A DNA stretch of 64,000 bases from Cypionkella sp. (GTDB taxonomy: Bacteria > Pseudomonadota > Alphaproteobacteria > Rhodobacterales > Rhodobacteraceae). The stretch spans positions 62,001-126,000 of the forward strand of contig NZ_JAUSBA010000040.1 of NCBI RefSeq assembly GCF_030652235.1. The letters are read 5' to 3'. Below the pieces are notes generated by a model that was not told the origin of the DNA, ran no database searches, and saw nothing but the letters and a program-made list of their open reading frames with translations. This document shows, in pieces, positions 19,475 through 28,181 of the stretch (position 1 is its first letter; each line of letters opens with the position of its first letter). Position numbers and translations under genes: made by a program.

Positions 19475-20206
19475 CTATCCGCGCAGCACCGCGATGCGTC
19501 CGGCTGCAGTCAGGTTAAACACCTCACGACCCTCCAGAACCACCGCCGTCAGGGGCCCGCCGTAAGCAGCGCTTGAATCGATATTGACCCGATTGCCGTA
19601 ATGCATCGGCGCGTCCAGCGCGGTATGGCCATGCACAATCAGCGCGCCAAAGTCGCGGGTGTCTTCAAGGAAGCCTTTGCGGATCCAGACTAAGTCATCC
19701 TCAGCCTGTTGTGCAATCGGGATACCAGGACGGATGCCGGCGTGGACATAAATCACCTCGCCGCGCTGATAGTAAATCGGCAGAGACTCGAGAAATTTCA
19801 GATGCGGCTCGGGTACGGCAGCCAAAGCCTCGGCATGGACCGGGGCCAGTGGGCGATCGGCGGCGTTTTTCACGCCGTAGGATTCCAAAGTTGCCGCTCC
19901 GCCGATCTTGGGATGCAGATAAGATAGGTCCGTGCGCAGGCAAGGATCATGGTAATTGATGTCGCGGATGTAGTTTGTGAACATGCGGTCATGATTGCCT
20001 TTCAGCACCACCCAGTCTTGCCCGGCCTCGACACCGACGCGCAGATATTCCACCACGCCCCGGCAATCCGGACCGCGATCAACCAGATCACCGACATGCA
20101 CAATCGGGGCTGCGCCATGTTTTGCTTGATCAGCGGCAATCCAAGAATGAACCTCTCGCAGAAGTTCAATATGGCCGTGAATGTCGCCGATGGCATAGGT
20201 TCTCAT
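19475..20206 (-). CDS. Metallophosphoesterase (PPP-type Ser/Thr phosphatase-like)
   Basis: A 243-residue calcineurin-like phosphoesterase with the complete two-metal motif series GDIHGH (7-12), GDLVDRG, GNHD, and the later HAGIRPG and HGHTALD histidines. Such proteins are annotated as protein phosphatases or diadenosine tetraphosphatases; sequence alone does not settle which. It converges on the DUF2783 gene with 3 bases between stops, and lies downstream of serA on the same strand with a GC hairpin between them, so it is probably a separate unit. Confidence 0.85.
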   Translation of the reverse strand: MRTYAIGDIHGHIELLREVHSWIAADQAKHGAAPIVHVGDLVDRGPDCRGVVEYLRVGVEAGQDWVVLKGNHDRMFTNYIRDINYHDPCLRTDLSYLHPKIGGAATLESYGVKNAADRPLAPVHAEALAAVPEPHLKFLESLPIYYQRGEVIYVHAGIRPGIPIAQQAEDDLVWIRKGFLEDTRDFGALIVHGHTALDAPMHYGNRVNIDSSAAYGGPLTAVVLEGREVFNLTAAGRIAVLRG

Positions 20207-20227
20207 GCGCGCCTCTCAGTGCAAAGG

Positions 20228-20248
20228 CCGGGGGCTTCACGCCCCCGG
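20228..20248 (-). terminator. GC-rich hairpin downstream of serA
   Basis: Perfect 8-bp arms CCGGGGGC and GCCCCCGG enclose a 5-base loop. On the minus strand it lies 43 bases after the serA stop and is followed by CCTTTG, not a good U tract. It probably terminates or protects serA mRNA. It shares arms and a GTGAA loop with other intergenic hairpins in the window, so it may be a dispersed repeat. Confidence 0.5.
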
Positions 20249-20291
20249 ACCCGTGTTGGATATTTGCGCCAAACCGAAAGCGCAAGCAGGG

Positions 20292-21887
20292 TCACGCCAC
20301 GTCGAATTGCAGCGCTTTCACCGATTGGAACATGCCGGTGGATTCGAGGGTTTCGAGCACCTTGGGGTCGATGGCTTGATCGAGGTACAGGATCGCGATG
20401 GCCTGCTTGCCAATGCCTTCGCGGCCCAAGGTAAAATTCGCGATGTTGACGTTGTTTTTCGACATCGTCATGCCGAGAAGGCCGATGATGCCCGGCACGT
20501 CATCATTGGTGGTGTAGAGCATGTGTTCGCCGATTTCGGCGTCAATGTTGATGCCCTTGATCTGGATGAAGCGCGGTTTGCCATCGCTGAAACAAGTGCC
20601 TGCAACCGAGCGCTCGCGCGATTCTGTGACCATGGTTACTTTGATATAGGCATCAAAGGTCCCGGTTTTGTCTTGGCGGGTGGTCGAGATTTGGATGCCT
20701 TTGTCTTTCGCCACGATGGGGGCCGAAACAAGGTTCACATCCGGGTTCTGGGTTTTCAGCACACCCGCAATGACAGCCGAGTTCAACGCGGCAAGGTTCA
20801 TGCCCGCCACAGTGCCGTCATACAGGATGTTGATCGCCTTAATCGGCTCTTCGGTCATTTGGCCGATGAAGGCACCTAAATGGCTGGCAAGTTTGATCCA
20901 CGGTCCCATCACAGCGGCTTCTTCTGCCGTCACGTTGGGCATGTTCAGCGCGTTGGAAACAGCCCCGGTCAGCAGGTAATCTGACATCTGCTCTGCCACT
21001 TGCAGGGCGACGTTTTCTTGCGCCTCGGTGGTCGATGCGCCCAAATGCGGGGTGCAGACCACGTTGGGCAGGTTGAACAGCGGGCTGTCGGTGGCAGGTT
21101 CAACTTCAAACACATCCAGCGCGGCACCTGCGACTTGGCCGGATTTCAGCGCATCGACGAGGGCTGCTTCGTCGATCAGACCACCACGGGCGCAGTTGAT
21201 GATACGCACACCCTTCTTGGTTTTCGCCAGATTTTCGGCCGAAAGGATGTTGCGGGTCTTGTCGGTCAGCGGCACATGCAGGGTGATGAAATCGGCACGG
21301 TGCAGCAGTTCGTCCAATTCCACTTTGGTGACGCCCAAAGCCTTGGCGCGCTCGTCCGACAGGAAGGGATCGTAAGCCACGACTTTCATATGCAGCCCCA
21401 CCGCACGGTTGCAGACGATGCCGCCAATGTTGCCAGCGCCAATCACGCCGAGGGTTTTGTTGAACAACTCTACCCCCATAAAGCGAGATTTCTCCCATTT
21501 ACCGGCTTGGGTGGAGGCGTTGGCTTCGGGCAATTGCCGCGCTACGGCAAACATCATCGCGATGGCGTGTTCTGCGGTGGTGATCGAGTTGCCGAACGGC
21601 GTGTTCATCACGATCACGCCTTTTTTCGACGCCGCAGGAATGTCGACGTTATCAACGCCAATACCAGCACGACCCACCACTTTCAGATTGGTGGCCAAGG
21701 CCAGCAGCTTGTCGGTCACCTTGGTGGCCGAACGGATGGCGAGGCCGTCGTATTGATCAATGATCGCGGCGAGCGCGTCTTTGTCTTTACCCAGCTTGGG
21801 CATGTAATCGACCTCGACACCACGGTCGCGGAAGATTTGCACGGCAGTTTCAGAGAGTTCGTCGGATACGAGAACGCGGGGGGCCAT
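20292..21887 (-). CDS. serA: D-3-phosphoglycerate dehydrogenase
   Basis: A 531-residue enzyme, first step of serine synthesis (3-phosphoglycerate to 3-phosphohydroxypyruvate, NAD-linked). Start ATG at 21887 has GAAAGGA upstream; the open frame continues further but lacks family similarity. Visible: substrate-domain start PRVLVSDELSE, GRAGIGVDNVD, the NAD motif GAGNIGG, INCARGGLIDE, catalytic His in PHLGAST, an intervening domain, and a C-terminal ACT domain (about 455-531) as in the long type-I form. It follows serC on the same strand, separated by a large inverted repeat. Confidence 0.96.
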   Translation of the reverse strand: MAPRVLVSDELSETAVQIFRDRGVEVDYMPKLGKDKDALAAIIDQYDGLAIRSATKVTDKLLALATNLKVVGRAGIGVDNVDIPAASKKGVIVMNTPFGNSITTAEHAIAMMFAVARQLPEANASTQAGKWEKSRFMGVELFNKTLGVIGAGNIGGIVCNRAVGLHMKVVAYDPFLSDERAKALGVTKVELDELLHRADFITLHVPLTDKTRNILSAENLAKTKKGVRIINCARGGLIDEAALVDALKSGQVAGAALDVFEVEPATDSPLFNLPNVVCTPHLGASTTEAQENVALQVAEQMSDYLLTGAVSNALNMPNVTAEEAAVMGPWIKLASHLGAFIGQMTEEPIKAINILYDGTVAGMNLAALNSAVIAGVLKTQNPDVNLVSAPIVAKDKGIQISTTRQDKTGTFDAYIKVTMVTESRERSVAGTCFSDGKPRFIQIKGINIDAEIGEHMLYTTNDDVPGIIGLLGMTMSKNNVNIANFTLGREGIGKQAIAILYLDQAIDPKVLETLESTGMFQSVKALQFDVA

Positions 21888-21908
21888 GATCGGTCCTTTC
21901 ATTTTGTG

Positions 21909-21970
21909 GGGATGGCGGGGTGAACCCCGCCCTACGGATATGGGTAGGGCGGGATTTATCCCGCCATCCC
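21909..21970. repeat. REP-like nested inverted repeat between serC and serA
   Basis: Outer arms GGGATGGCGGG (21909-21919) and CCCGCCATCCC (21960-21970) are perfect 11-bp complements, with inner complementary segments CCCGCCCTAC and GTAGGGCGGG. The 62-bp element would form a long cruciform or a double hairpin and fills the space between serC and serA. It looks like a dispersed intergenic repeat of the REP kind, and could stabilise serC mRNA or attenuate serA. Confidence 0.7.
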
Positions 21971-21972
21971 GA

Positions 21973-23121
21973 TCAAACTTGTGCGGCGATTTCCGCATGG
22001 AACGCATGGGCGACCCACGGCATCAGGGCCGTCACATCGGCGGTTTCGATTGTCGAGCCGCACCAGATCCGCAGGCCTGCCGGCGCATCGCGATAGGCGC
22101 CGATATCATAGGCAACCTTGGCTTGTTCTAGCCTCTTCGCCACAGCCTTGGCAAATGCCTCGCCATCCTTGATGCGTGGATCGTTAAATTTCAGGCAAAC
22201 GCTGGTTGTGGAAGCAATCGCCGGGGTTTCGGCCAGATTTTGCAGCCAAGGGTTCGCGGCACAGAATTCCCAAACCACTTGCGCATTGGCTGTGGCGCGA
22301 CCAACCAGCCCGGCTAGACCGCCGACCGACTGCGCCCATTTCAGCGATACGAGGTAATCTTCGACTGCCAGCATCGACGGGGTGTTGATCGTCTCACCCA
22401 CAAAGATGCCTTCGATGATTTTGCCCTTGCTGGTCATGCGGAAAATCTTCGGCAGCGGCCATGCGGGGGTGTAGCTTTCCAGCCGTTCCACCGCGCGGGG
22501 CGACAGGATGATCATGCCATGCGCGCCTTCGCCACCCAGCACTTTCTGCCAGCTAAAGGTGGTCACATCCAGCTTGGCCCAATCCAGATCCATCGCAAAG
22601 GCGGCAGAAGTGGCGTCGCAGATGGTCAGGCCCTGACGGTCGGCGGGGATCGCATCGGCGTTTGGCAGGCGGCAACCCGAGGTGGTGCCATTCCACGTGA
22701 AGACTACATCGGAGTTAAAATCGACGGTGGCAAAATCCACGATCTGCCCGTAAGGCGCGACCTTCACTTTTGCATCCAGCTTCAACTGCTTGACCACATC
22801 GGTCACCCAGCCTTCGCCAAAGCTCTCCCAAGCCAGCATCTCAACTGGTCGCGCACCCAGCAGCGACCACATCGCCATCTCGACCGCACCGGTATCCGAA
22901 CCGGGGACAATGCCGATGCGGTAATCGGCGGGGACATTCAGAATCTCACGGGTGAGGTCAATCGCCTGTTTCAGCTTGGCCTTGCCAACAGCGGCACGGT
23001 GCGAGCGGCCCAACGGCGCATCACCAAGCATATCAAGGCTATAACCGGGGATTTTGGCACAAGGGCCAGAAGAAAAACGCGGGTTTTCCGGACGCGTCGC
23101 CGGGGCGTGTAGATCAGCCAT
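21973..23121 (-). CDS. serC: Phosphoserine aminotransferase
   Basis: A 382-residue PLP-dependent transaminase that converts 3-phosphohydroxypyruvate to phosphoserine with glutamate. ATG at 23121 follows GAGGA at a good distance and starts the family N-terminus ([15 protein letters not shown]). The PLP lysine lies in [16 protein letters not shown], preceded by [14 protein letters not shown]. This is the longer alphaproteobacterial form of SerC. It is divergent from serB and preceded by a structured leader. The frame remains open far upstream over serB, which is a shadow. Confidence 0.95.
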   Translation of the reverse strand: MADLHAPATRPENPRFSSGPCAKIPGYSLDMLGDAPLGRSHRAAVGKAKLKQAIDLTREILNVPADYRIGIVPGSDTGAVEMAMWSLLGARPVEMLAWESFGEGWVTDVVKQLKLDAKVKVAPYGQIVDFATVDFNSDVVFTWNGTTSGCRLPNADAIPADRQGLTICDATSAAFAMDLDWAKLDVTTFSWQKVLGGEGAHGMIILSPRAVERLESYTPAWPLPKIFRMTSKGKIIEGIFVGETINTPSMLAVEDYLVSLKWAQSVGGLAGLVGRATANAQVVWEFCAANPWLQNLAETPAIASTTSVCLKFNDPRIKDGEAFAKAVAKRLEQAKVAYDIGAYRDAPAGLRIWCGSTIETADVTALMPWVAHAFHAEIAAQV

Positions 23122-23215
23122 GGTATCCTCACAGATAAATGCCCTTCGTTGGGGAAGGGTGTCCCACCACCGTGCATATTGGCCGCTCCGGGGTGGCGCA
23201 AGCCAAATAATCGCG
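23122..23215 (-). promoter_or_regulatory. Candidate serC leader RNA motif
   Basis: The transcribed region before serC folds into two compact hairpins on the minus strand. The first has CCACC/GGTGG arms (23167-23196) enclosing a GC-rich loop; the second has perfect CCCTTC/GAAGGG arms with a 6-base loop (23142-23159). The Shine-Dalgarno GAGGA follows about 20 bases later. Two-hairpin leaders at this position are described for serC in alphaproteobacteria (the serC RNA motif), and this looks like a member. The ligand or mode of action of that motif is not known to me. Confidence 0.65.
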
Positions 23216-23271
23216 CTATTCCGGCGCATCATCTGCAAAAACCGACACAAATCTCCACTATCGGAAACATC

Positions 23272-24147
23272 ATGTTTGTAGCAACTTTGCTGACCAACCC
23301 CAATCGCCCTGTGCTTGACCGTGTGACGGTCGAGTCTTTGCGCAATGCTTGGGGTGGAGGTGATGCGGTCTGGCTGGACCCGGGTGTGGCGGCGGAGTTT
23401 GCGGTTGAAACGATGCCCGCCAATCGTTGGGATGTGTGGCAGGGCTTGCAAGGCATGGGCGTTGATCTGGTGGTGCAACCTGCGGCGGGTCGGCGGAAAA
23501 AACTGCTGATCGCAGATATGGACAGCACGATGATCCAGCAGGAATGTATTGACGAATTGGCGGATGAGGCTGGCGTCGGGGCCTATGTCGCCGAGATCAC
23601 CGCGCGGGCGATGAATGGCGAGCTGGATTTCGAGGATGCGCTGCGCGAGCGGGTTGGCTTGTTGAAGGGACTGCCCGTGACGGTGATTGCGGAAGTGGTG
23701 CGCGATCGTATCACATTGATGCCGGGTGGGCCGGTGCTGCTCGCGACGATGAAAGCCAATGGTGCTTATGCCGCTCTGGTCTCCGGCGGGTTCACCGCCT
23801 TCACCTCGGCGATCGCCGGGATGCTGGGGTTTGACGAAAACCGCGCCAATATCCTGCTGGTCGAGAACAACAAGCTGACGGGCCAAGTGGCAGAGCCGAT
23901 CTTGGGGCGGGCGGCAAAAGTGACGGCGCTGGAGGAGATTGCGGCTCGGCTGCGGATTACCCCCGCCGATGCGATGGCGGTTGGAGATGGCGCGAATGAT
24001 CTGGGGATGCTGGGGCTGGCTGGCGCGGGCGTGGCCTTGCACGCGAAGCCCGCCGTTGCCGCGCAATGCGATCTGCGGGTAAATCACGGCGATCTGACGG
24101 CGCTGTTGTATCTTCAGGGCTACGCCCGTGAGGAGTTCGTGCAATGA
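23272..24147 (+). CDS. serB: Phosphoserine phosphatase
   Basis: A 291-residue HAD-superfamily phosphatase, last step of serine synthesis. The ATG at 23272 begins the family-like N-terminal domain; longer in-frame upstream sequence lies in the serC leader. Nucleophile Asp82 and Asp84 occur in [16 protein letters not shown] carries the second motif serine, and [12 protein letters not shown] is the C-terminal metal site. It is divergent from serC, so the two halves of the pathway share one intergenic control region. A GNAT gene overlaps its stop by 4 bases. Confidence 0.95.
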   Translation: MFVATLLTNPNRPVLDRVTVESLRNAWGGGDAVWLDPGVAAEFAVETMPANRWDVWQGLQGMGVDLVVQPAAGRRKKLLIADMDSTMIQQECIDELADEAGVGAYVAEITARAMNGELDFEDALRERVGLLKGLPVTVIAEVVRDRITLMPGGPVLLATMKANGAYAALVSGGFTAFTSAIAGMLGFDENRANILLVENNKLTGQVAEPILGRAAKVTALEEIAARLRITPADAMAVGDGANDLGMLGLAGAGVALHAKPAVAAQCDLRVNHGDLTALLYLQGYAREEFVQ

Positions 24148-24632
24148 GTATCAGGCAGGCGACCCCGCAAGATGCCGTTGCAATGTCAGCTTTGCAGAAC
24201 CGAATTATCCGCATCGGCGGCACCACCGCGCATGAGGTTGAACATGATGCAGCCTATGTCGATACGCATTATATCAGCGGCGATGGGGTGATCTGTTGCC
24301 ATCTGGCCGAGGATGACTTTGGCTTGATCGGTTTTCAGTCGATGGGTCGCCATGCCGCTTTGCCGGAAGGTTGGGGCGATATTGGCAGCTATGTGAACCC
24401 GGATCGGCAGCGCACTGGCGCAGGGGCTGCGCTGTTTACCGCAACTTTGGCGGTGGCACGGGCGCAGGGCTTGCAGGCAATTAACGCGACGATAAGGGGC
24501 GATAACGTGGCAGGCTTAGGCTATTACAGCCGCCGCGGGTTTGTCGATTACGCCAGTGATCCAGAATATCAGTTGAAAGATGGCCGCCGCGTCGGTCGGA
24601 TTTCCAAACGCTTTGAGGTGCGCGGTGTTTGA
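24144..24632 (+). CDS. GNAT-family N-acetyltransferase
   Basis: A 162-residue GNAT protein. The acetyl-CoA motif is present as [19 protein letters not shown] (pattern R/Q-x-x-G-x-G/A), with the following strand-helix [23 protein letters not shown] typical of the fold. Start overlaps the serB stop (ATGA), indicating cotranslation. Closest in feel to phosphinothricin/L-amino-acid acetyltransferases, but substrate is not readable. Confidence 0.85.
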   Translation: MSIRQATPQDAVAMSALQNRIIRIGGTTAHEVEHDAAYVDTHYISGDGVICCHLAEDDFGLIGFQSMGRHAALPEGWGDIGSYVNPDRQRTGAGAALFTATLAVARAQGLQAINATIRGDNVAGLGYYSRRGFVDYASDPEYQLKDGRRVGRISKRFEVRGV

Positions 24633-25386
24633 GATCGCCACGCATCTGACCCTGTTGCTCGTCTGCGCTGCTTTTGTCGCGGGGTTTGTCGATGCCATCG
24701 CAGGCGGAGGCGGGCTGATCTCGGTCCCTGCGCTGCTGCTGTCGGGGGCGTCGCCGATTGAGGCTTTGGCCACCAATAAACTACAGGGCAGCTTTGGTGC
24801 CGGTACGGCGGTGCTGGCCTATGCGCGGGCGGGGCACGTCAAGCCGCTCGATCAGTTGGGGATGGCGGCGCTCGCTGCCATGGCCGGAGGCATGGGCGCG
24901 CTGGTGGCGCATCTGATGCCTGCCGAGGTGCTGCGGGTGATCATGCCGGTGGTGCTGGTCGCGGTGGCCTTGTTCTTTGCGTTCAAGCCGGGGTTGAGCG
25001 ATCTGGATCGGGTCGAACGGATCAAGCCTGCGGTGTTCACCTTCACGGCAGTGCCATTGATTGCTGGCTATGATGGCTTCTTCGGGCCGGGGACGGGCAG
25101 TTTCTTCATGCTGGCCTTTGTGATGCTGGCGGGGTTTGGGGTTTTGAAGGCAACGGCGCACACCAAGATGCTGAACTTTGCGTCCAATATCGGCTCGCTC
25201 GCGGTGTTTGCTTGGAGTGGGGCGATGTGGTGGGGCGTCGGCCTTGCGATGGCTGTGGGTCAGGTCGCCGGGGCGGCTTTGGGGGCAAGGCTTGCGATGC
25301 GGATCGGGGCGCGGTTGATCAAGCCTTTGCTGGTGGTGACCTCGACCGGGATGGCCATGCGGTTGTTGTGGCAGGCTTTTGGTTGA
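24625..25386 (+). CDS. TauE/SafE (TSUP) family membrane transporter
   Basis: A ~253-residue polytopic membrane protein with about eight hydrophobic segments and the family hallmark GFVDAIAGGGGLISVPALL in the first helices and GPGTGSFF in the repeated half. GTG at 24625, with GAGG 7 bases upstream, is chosen; it overlaps the GNAT stop by 8 bases. TSUP proteins move sulfite, sulfoacetate or other sulfur/organic anions; substrate here is unknown. A clear terminator follows at once. Confidence 0.88.
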   Translation: MFEIATHLTLLLVCAAFVAGFVDAIAGGGGLISVPALLLSGASPIEALATNKLQGSFGAGTAVLAYARAGHVKPLDQLGMAALAAMAGGMGALVAHLMPAEVLRVIMPVVLVAVALFFAFKPGLSDLDRVERIKPAVFTFTAVPLIAGYDGFFGPGTGSFFMLAFVMLAGFGVLKATAHTKMLNFASNIGSLAVFAWSGAMWWGVGLAMAVGQVAGAALGARLAMRIGARLIKPLLVVTSTGMAMRLLWQAFG

Positions 25387-25414
25387 TGGTCCCAACTCGG
25401 GACCAAATTTTATT
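25387..25414 (+). terminator. Rho-independent terminator after the serB operon
   Basis: Perfect 7-bp arms TGGTCCC (25387-25393) and GGGACCA (25399-25405) with a 5-base loop, followed by AATTTTATT. It starts at the base after the TauE stop and closes the serB-GNAT-TauE unit. Confidence 0.8.
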
Positions 25415-25485
25415 GATATATATCAGTTAGTTGACACAGTCGCTTTAACGAAGATTTAACGTTTGCGGCTCGTTTGTCTGTTGAG

Positions 25486-25507
25486 CCGGGGGGGGTGAAA
25501 CCCCCGG
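25486..25507 (-). terminator. GC hairpin downstream of zapE
   Basis: Arms CCGGGGG and CCCCCGG flank an 8-base centre. On the minus strand it is 30 bases after the zapE stop. No good U tract. Arms are the same as in the hairpin after serA, supporting a shared repeat family that may serve as a 3' end. Confidence 0.45.
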
Positions 25508-25537
25508 ATTCGTTGGCCCAGCGCGCAGCGACTGGTC

Positions 25538-26617
25538 TTATTGTCCCCAATCTGCGGCTTGCATTTCGCGCAGACGGCTGGCGGTGCGCTCGAACTCAAA
25601 GCTGCCGGAGCCTTCGATGTAAAGGCGTTCGGGTTCATCTGCCGCCGAGCAGATCAGTTTGGTTTTCGCCTCGTATAAAGCATCAATCAAGATGACGAAG
25701 CGCTTGGCCTCGTTGTAGTTGCTGGCGGAAAGCTGCGGGATGTCCTCCAGGATCAGCACGCGAACGGCAGTGGCGATGGCGAGAAAATCGGCAGGGCCGA
25801 GCGGTTTGGCGCAGAGTTCCCAAAAATTCGCCCGCCCGATGCCATTGGCAAAGCGCGGCAAGACCGTCTCGCGGCCATTGACGGGCAGGCGCAGCGGTTC
25901 GCCAGCAGCCCCCCCGGTCAGATCGCGCCAAATCGCGTTGATCTCGGTTTTCGCTTTGCCTGCGGGGTGGAAATACACCTGCGCCCCGGTCAGGCGGTGC
26001 TGGCGGTAGTCGTTGGGCGAGGCAATCTCTGACACCTCCAGCCGTTCCCGCAACATGGCGATGAAGGGCAGGAACAAGGCGCGGCTTAGCCCGTCCTTGT
26101 ACAGATCCTCGGGCGGGCGATTCGAGGTGGTGACGATCACCACCCCCGCCGCCAGCAGTTTCTCGAACAAGCGGCCGACGATCATCGCATCGGTGATATC
26201 GGTGATTTGCATTTCGTCAAACGCCAGCAGCCGCACATCGCGGATGATCGCCTCGGCCACAGGGGCTAAGGCATCGTCAACGCCCTGCTTGCGGGCCTCA
26301 TGCATGGCATGGTGGATGTCTTGCATGAAGGCGTGGAAATGCACCCGGCGTTTCTGCGTGATGTTAAGATGGGTGCAGAACAAATCCATCAGCATCGACT
26401 TGCCGCGCCCGACCCCGCCCCACAGATAAAGCCCCTTCGGTGGCGTCACCGGCTTGGCGAACAGGCCTGCGAACAGGCCAACTTTGCGGGTGGCATTGGC
26501 TTCCAGCCAGACCCGCAAGTCTTCCATCTGCGGCAGCAGCGCCAGTTGTGCAGGGTCTGCGCGCAGGCGGCCTGTGGCAACTTCGGCCTCGTAAATCTCG
26601 GTCAGGGTCATTTGCAT
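25538..26617 (-). CDS. zapE: Cell division protein ZapE (AFG1-like ATPase)
   Basis: A ~359-residue P-loop ATPase of the AFG1/ZapE family. Walker A is GGVGRGKSMLMD (about 64-75), Walker B is RLLAFDEMQITD, and the sensor stretch reads TTSNRPPEDLYKDGL, all family hallmarks. Start is uncertain between ATGs at 26617 and 26611; neither has a strong Shine-Dalgarno sequence. ZapE associates with the Z-ring and is linked to division under stress. It is divergent from the T6SS cluster across ~230 bases. Confidence 0.92.
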   Translation of the reverse strand: MQMTLTEIYEAEVATGRLRADPAQLALLPQMEDLRVWLEANATRKVGLFAGLFAKPVTPPKGLYLWGGVGRGKSMLMDLFCTHLNITQKRRVHFHAFMQDIHHAMHEARKQGVDDALAPVAEAIIRDVRLLAFDEMQITDITDAMIVGRLFEKLLAAGVVIVTTSNRPPEDLYKDGLSRALFLPFIAMLRERLEVSEIASPNDYRQHRLTGAQVYFHPAGKAKTEINAIWRDLTGGAAGEPLRLPVNGRETVLPRFANGIGRANFWELCAKPLGPADFLAIATAVRVLILEDIPQLSASNYNEAKRFVILIDALYEAKTKLICSAADEPERLYIEGSGSFEFERTASRLREMQAADWGQ

Positions 26618-26849
26618 ACCGTTGTATACCAGCGCCTTGTTGTGGAGGGAAGGCCGGGCCAGCTTTCGCGCCAGCTTAAGGTGCAAAACCGATATGGCAA
26701 TCTCGGGCTTGATCCGGCGGGACGGGCGCTGCAAACTGGAAGTAGATTTTGCTTTATACCGCCGCTGTTTTTTCTAGGTGGCAGATTTAGACGCGCTATT
26801 GTGGGCCAAAACGCCACCCCGGCCTGATGTTTGATGGATTGAGGTTTGC

Positions 26850-28181
26850 ATGTCTTGGTTTAGCAAGGTTGCGTGGAAGGAAGGGCTGTTCTTGCAGCCG
26901 CACCATTTGCAGCAAAGTGACCGCTATGTGGAAAAGCTGATCGAGGCGCGGGTGCGGCATGTCTCGCCCTATCCTTGGGGCATCGAGGAGATGCGGGTCA
27001 ATCGCGACCGTTTGCAGCAGGGGCGAATTGAATTGGCCTCGGTGGTGGGGATTTTTCCGGATGGCACGCCGTTTGAAGCGCCGGGGATTTCGCCTTTGCC
27101 GCGCGCGGTTGAGGTGCCTGCCGGGTCGGATGGGTTGGGGGTTTGGCTGACGCTGCCCGATCAGGTGATGAACGGCCGCGAAGTGGCGATGGAGGCCGAG
27201 GCGGGCTCTCGCTATGTTTTGGGGGCCGAGACGGTGGCGGATTCGGCGTCTGCGTTGCGGTTGGAGCAGCAGATTGAGGTCGCTTCACCTCGGCTGGAGT
27301 TGGACATTCGCGCCACCGCGAAGCCCGGCTATCAGTGCATCAAGATCGCGCGGATCGTGGAAGTGCGCGACAATGTGGTGATTTTGGACGACGCGTTTCC
27401 GCCGCCGTTGCTGACGATCTCGGCGCATGGCGTGGCTTTGGGCTGGCTGGACCGGGTGATTGGTTGGGTGGAAACCAAGCTGGAGTCTCTGGCGCGCTAT
27501 GCGGCGGACCCGTCGGCGGCGGGCGGGTTGCAGGCGGCGGATTACTTCATGTTGCTGTGTTTAAATAGGCAGATCAACGTGTTGCGGCACTTTCGGCAAT
27601 CGCGCTATGTGCATCCAGAGCGGCTGTATGAAGAGTTGCTGCGGTTCTCGGGGGAGTTGTGGACGTTTGATCAGGATAAGCGCTTGGCGCCGCCCTATGA
27701 CGCCTATGACCATGCCGATCTGAAGGGCTCGGTCGAGCCTGTGGTGCGCGATATTCAGCGGTTGCTGAGCCGCGATGTGGGCCGGGCGACGCGGTTGGAT
27801 TTGGTGCAGGTGCGGCAGAATTCCTATCTGGCGCAGGTGCCGGATCGGAATTTGTTCCGCGATGCGACGTTTGTGGTGGAGGTGGAGAGTTCGCGGGCTT
27901 TGACCCTGGTGCAGCAGCAGTTTCCTCTGCTTTGCAAGGTCGGGCCGAACACCCGGATGTCCGAGATTGTGAACAACAACCTGCCGGGGATCGAGTTGAT
28001 CCATATTCCGACGCCGCCCCGGCAGATCCGCGCGGTATCGCGCAATGTGTATTTCATTCTGGAGAAGAACTCGCCGCTGTGGCGGGAGTTTTCGACCGCG
28101 CCCGCGATCGGGATGCATTTCGCCGGGGATTGGCCTGATCTGAAGATGGAGTTGTGGGCCATCATGGAGACTAAAGCATGA
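26850..28181 (+). CDS. tssK: Type VI secretion baseplate subunit TssK
   Basis: A 443-residue baseplate protein (VasE/ImpJ family) with the diagnostic N-terminus VAWKEGLFLQPHHLQQSDRY. TssK trimers link the baseplate wedges to the TssL/TssM membrane complex. GAGG lies 6 bases before the ATG. It is the first gene of an 18-gene plus-strand cluster and overlaps tssL by 4 bases. Any promoter must lie in the 230 bases shared with zapE; no strong -35/-10 pair was identified there. Confidence 0.95.
   Translation: MSWFSKVAWKEGLFLQPHHLQQSDRYVEKLIEARVRHVSPYPWGIEEMRVNRDRLQQGRIELASVVGIFPDGTPFEAPGISPLPRAVEVPAGSDGLGVWLTLPDQVMNGREVAMEAEAGSRYVLGAETVADSASALRLEQQIEVASPRLELDIRATAKPGYQCIKIARIVEVRDNVVILDDAFPPPLLTISAHGVALGWLDRVIGWVETKLESLARYAADPSAAGGLQAADYFMLLCLNRQINVLRHFRQSRYVHPERLYEELLRFSGELWTFDQDKRLAPPYDAYDHADLKGSVEPVVRDIQRLLSRDVGRATRLDLVQVRQNSYLAQVPDRNLFRDATFVVEVESSRALTLVQQQFPLLCKVGPNTRMSEIVNNNLPGIELIHIPTPPRQIRAVSRNVYFILEKNSPLWREFSTAPAIGMHFAGDWPDLKMELWAIMETKA

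Noticed and set aside
23122-24144. 5' extension of the serC frame across serB
   Set aside because: serB on the other strand has all HAD motifs; the ATG at 23121 with GAGGA gives the family N-terminus of SerC.
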